Assembly (NCBI GenBank): GCA_900555765.1
Contig: USMA01000044.1
Location: 1 to 7,151, forward strand
Direction of reading: 5' to 3'
Origin: an uncultured Collinsella sp.
Lineage (GTDB): Bacteria; Actinomycetota; Coriobacteriia; Coriobacteriales; Coriobacteriaceae
Length of the DNA: 7,151 nucleotides
Position 1 is the first letter of the stretch. Every line of letters begins with the position of its first letter. The notes below the pieces were generated by a model. The model saw nothing but the letters and a program-made list of their open reading frames with translations. It was not told the origin of the DNA and ran no database searches. The position numbers were made by a program, and so were the translations under genes. Of this stretch, positions 6,479 through 7,151 are shown one piece after another.

Positions 6479-6536
6479 AACCACCACGAGGGAAGACCGC
6501 CACAAAGGTGCCTGTCCCTTTGTGGTGGTTTTTGTT
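6479..6536 (+). terminator. Terminator of the kup unit with overlapping hairpins
   Basis: An outer stem pairs 6479-6493 (AACCACCACGAGGGA) with 6515-6530 (TCCCTTTGTGGTGGTT), with a small bulge. It is followed by a T-rich run (6527-6539, TTTTTGTTTTTG). A second stem uses part of the same right arm: 6500-6508 (CCACAAAGG) with 6517-6525 (CCTTTGTGG), a perfect 9 bp around an 8-base loop. The two cannot form together. Either structure precedes the T run, so termination is expected. Confidence 0.85.
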
Positions 6537-6559
6537 TTTGAGAGAGGGGCGGGGCGCTG

Positions 6560-6628
6560 ATGGACGTCCGTACGGACGGCGATATTGCCGATAGCTTTTG
6601 GTGGCGGCGCACAACGCTGGCGTCGCAA
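6560..6628 (+). pseudogene. Possible 5' stub of a gene cut at the junction
   Basis: ATG 6560 opens a frame reading MDVRTDGDIADSFWWRRTTLASQ. A G-rich AGAGGGGCGGGGC lies upstream but is not a clean ribosome binding site. After roughly 20 codons the DNA becomes recognisable phosphotransferase sequence in another frame (see 6601-7151), and this frame continues only as a shadow of it to a stop at 6766. The short acidic N-terminus followed by WWRR would suit a membrane protein start, but this is speculative. The exact right edge is unknown. It may equally be non-coding. Confidence 0.3.
6565..6578. repeat. 14-bp perfect palindrome
   Basis: CGTCCGTACGGACG is self-complementary over all 14 bases. It lies 35 bases downstream of the terminator T run and just after the possible ATG at 6560. 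It could be an operator or a hairpin without a loop. No partner copy is seen in the window. Confidence 0.5.
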
Positions 6629-7151
6629 GACCCCTCGATCTGCTTACTTTGGATGATTGCGCGGCGATGGGCACGGCCATCGGCGCCATTCACCGGCTGC
6701 GGCCGAATTTCCTGCAGGCCGAATCGTATCCGGTATTCTCCACCGGGCAGATTCGCGCCCAGCTGACCGCCTGGATCAAGCGGCTGCGGCAGGCGGGCCA
6801 TGTGCCGCCGGAAATCACGTCGAGCTGGGGCCGGATCATCGAGACGGAGGGCCTGTGGTCGTTCGTCACCTGCCCGGTGCATGGCGGGTTCTCGGATGGC
6901 GACGTGCTGTTTTCCAGCGCGACCATCACCGCGGTGACGAACTGGCAGAACATGCAGGTCAACGATCCGGCACGCGATCTCGCGTGGATTTTCGGCAAGC
7001 TTGACGAAGATCACCGCAATGCGGTGCTTGCGGCGTATGGCCGCATGATGGGTTCTCGTCTGGACGATCTGATCATGCTGCGCGCGAACCTGTGGCTGCA
7101 AATGGAGCAGGTCGGCGAGTTCATCGATGCGTTGAACCGGGCCGATAGTCA
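6601..7151 (+). CDS. Phosphotransferase (APH-fold) C-terminal part, Bifidobacterium-like, truncated
   Basis: The frame is open from just after TAG 6592-6594 to the window end. Possible starts are TTG 6598, GTG 6601 and ATG 6667, none with a clear ribosome binding site. The 183 residues read as the substrate-binding C-lobe of an aminoglycoside/choline-kinase-fold protein. RPLDLLTLDDCAAMGTAIGAIHRL (10-33) is the usual helix pair. VHGGFSDGDVLF (93-104) sits where HGDxxxxN is expected. ITAVTNWQ (109-116) sits at the metal-binding Asp strand, and NDPARDLAWIF (121-131) is well kept. The N-lobe with the ATP-binding loop and Lys is missing upstream. Both catalytic Asp positions are replaced (HGG for HGD, TNW for IDW), so kinase activity is doubtful. 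From memory, this sequence is closest to phosphotransferase-annotated proteins of Bifidobacterium; I cannot run a search. Six of twelve Arg codons after 6631 are CGG, which kup hardly uses. It is either a truncated transferred gene or a chimeric join. Confidence 0.7.
   Translation, partial: MAAHNAGVARPLDLLTLDDCAAMGTAIGAIHRLRPNFLQAESYPVFSTGQIRAQLTAWIKRLRQAGHVPPEITSSWGRIIETEGLWSFVTCPVHGGFSDGDVLFSSATITAVTNWQNMQVNDPARDLAWIFGKLDEDHRNAVLAAYGRMMGSRLDDLIMLRANLWLQMEQVGEFIDALNRADS

Overview
The window looks like chromosomal DNA of a high-GC, Gram-positive gut actinobacterium, most likely a Coriobacteriia member close to Collinsella. This is inferred from codon use dominated by GCC, CGC and GGC, a LANTG-type sortase-anchored protein, an LtaS-like membrane sulfatase, a Clostridia/Coriobacteria-like Kup transporter and short dispersed hairpins around a GTCCCTTTGT core. 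No ribosomal marker is present, so the assignment is provisional. The last ~520 bases read differently and resemble a Bifidobacterium gene.

Layout, left to right. Positions 1-270 are the 3' end of a cell-wall-anchored surface protein (+), closed by a strong terminator at 298-335. Positions 271-643 hold no gene: they contain that terminator, six alternating copies of a 16-18 bp palindromic-repeat unit (358-530) and the terminator of the next gene. Positions 644-2944 (-) encode a polytopic lipoteichoic-acid-synthase-type phosphoglycerol transferase. A ~210 bp divergent intergenic region leads to a nitroreductase (+, 3158-4006), which is followed two bases later by a 35-bp near-perfect hairpin. 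A promoter with a consensus TATAAT drives the potassium transporter kup (+, 4165-6192), followed by a 64-residue single-helix membrane protein (6252-6446) and a complex terminator (6479-6536).

After 6536 the content changes. A possible gene start at 6560 runs about 20 codons. The DNA then passes, in another reading frame, into the C-terminal two thirds of an aminoglycoside-phosphotransferase-fold protein with Bifidobacterium-like sequence and CGG-rich arginine codons, which runs off the window end. The N-lobe is missing. This is either a chimeric assembly junction or a recombination scar, and it is the most noteworthy anomaly here.

Functionally, the two cell-envelope genes (surface protein and polymer synthase) are convergent and independent. 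Kup and the small membrane protein probably form one transcription unit for K+ uptake. The nitroreductase is a stand-alone FMN enzyme. I see no phage, CRISPR, tRNA, rRNA or transposase gene.
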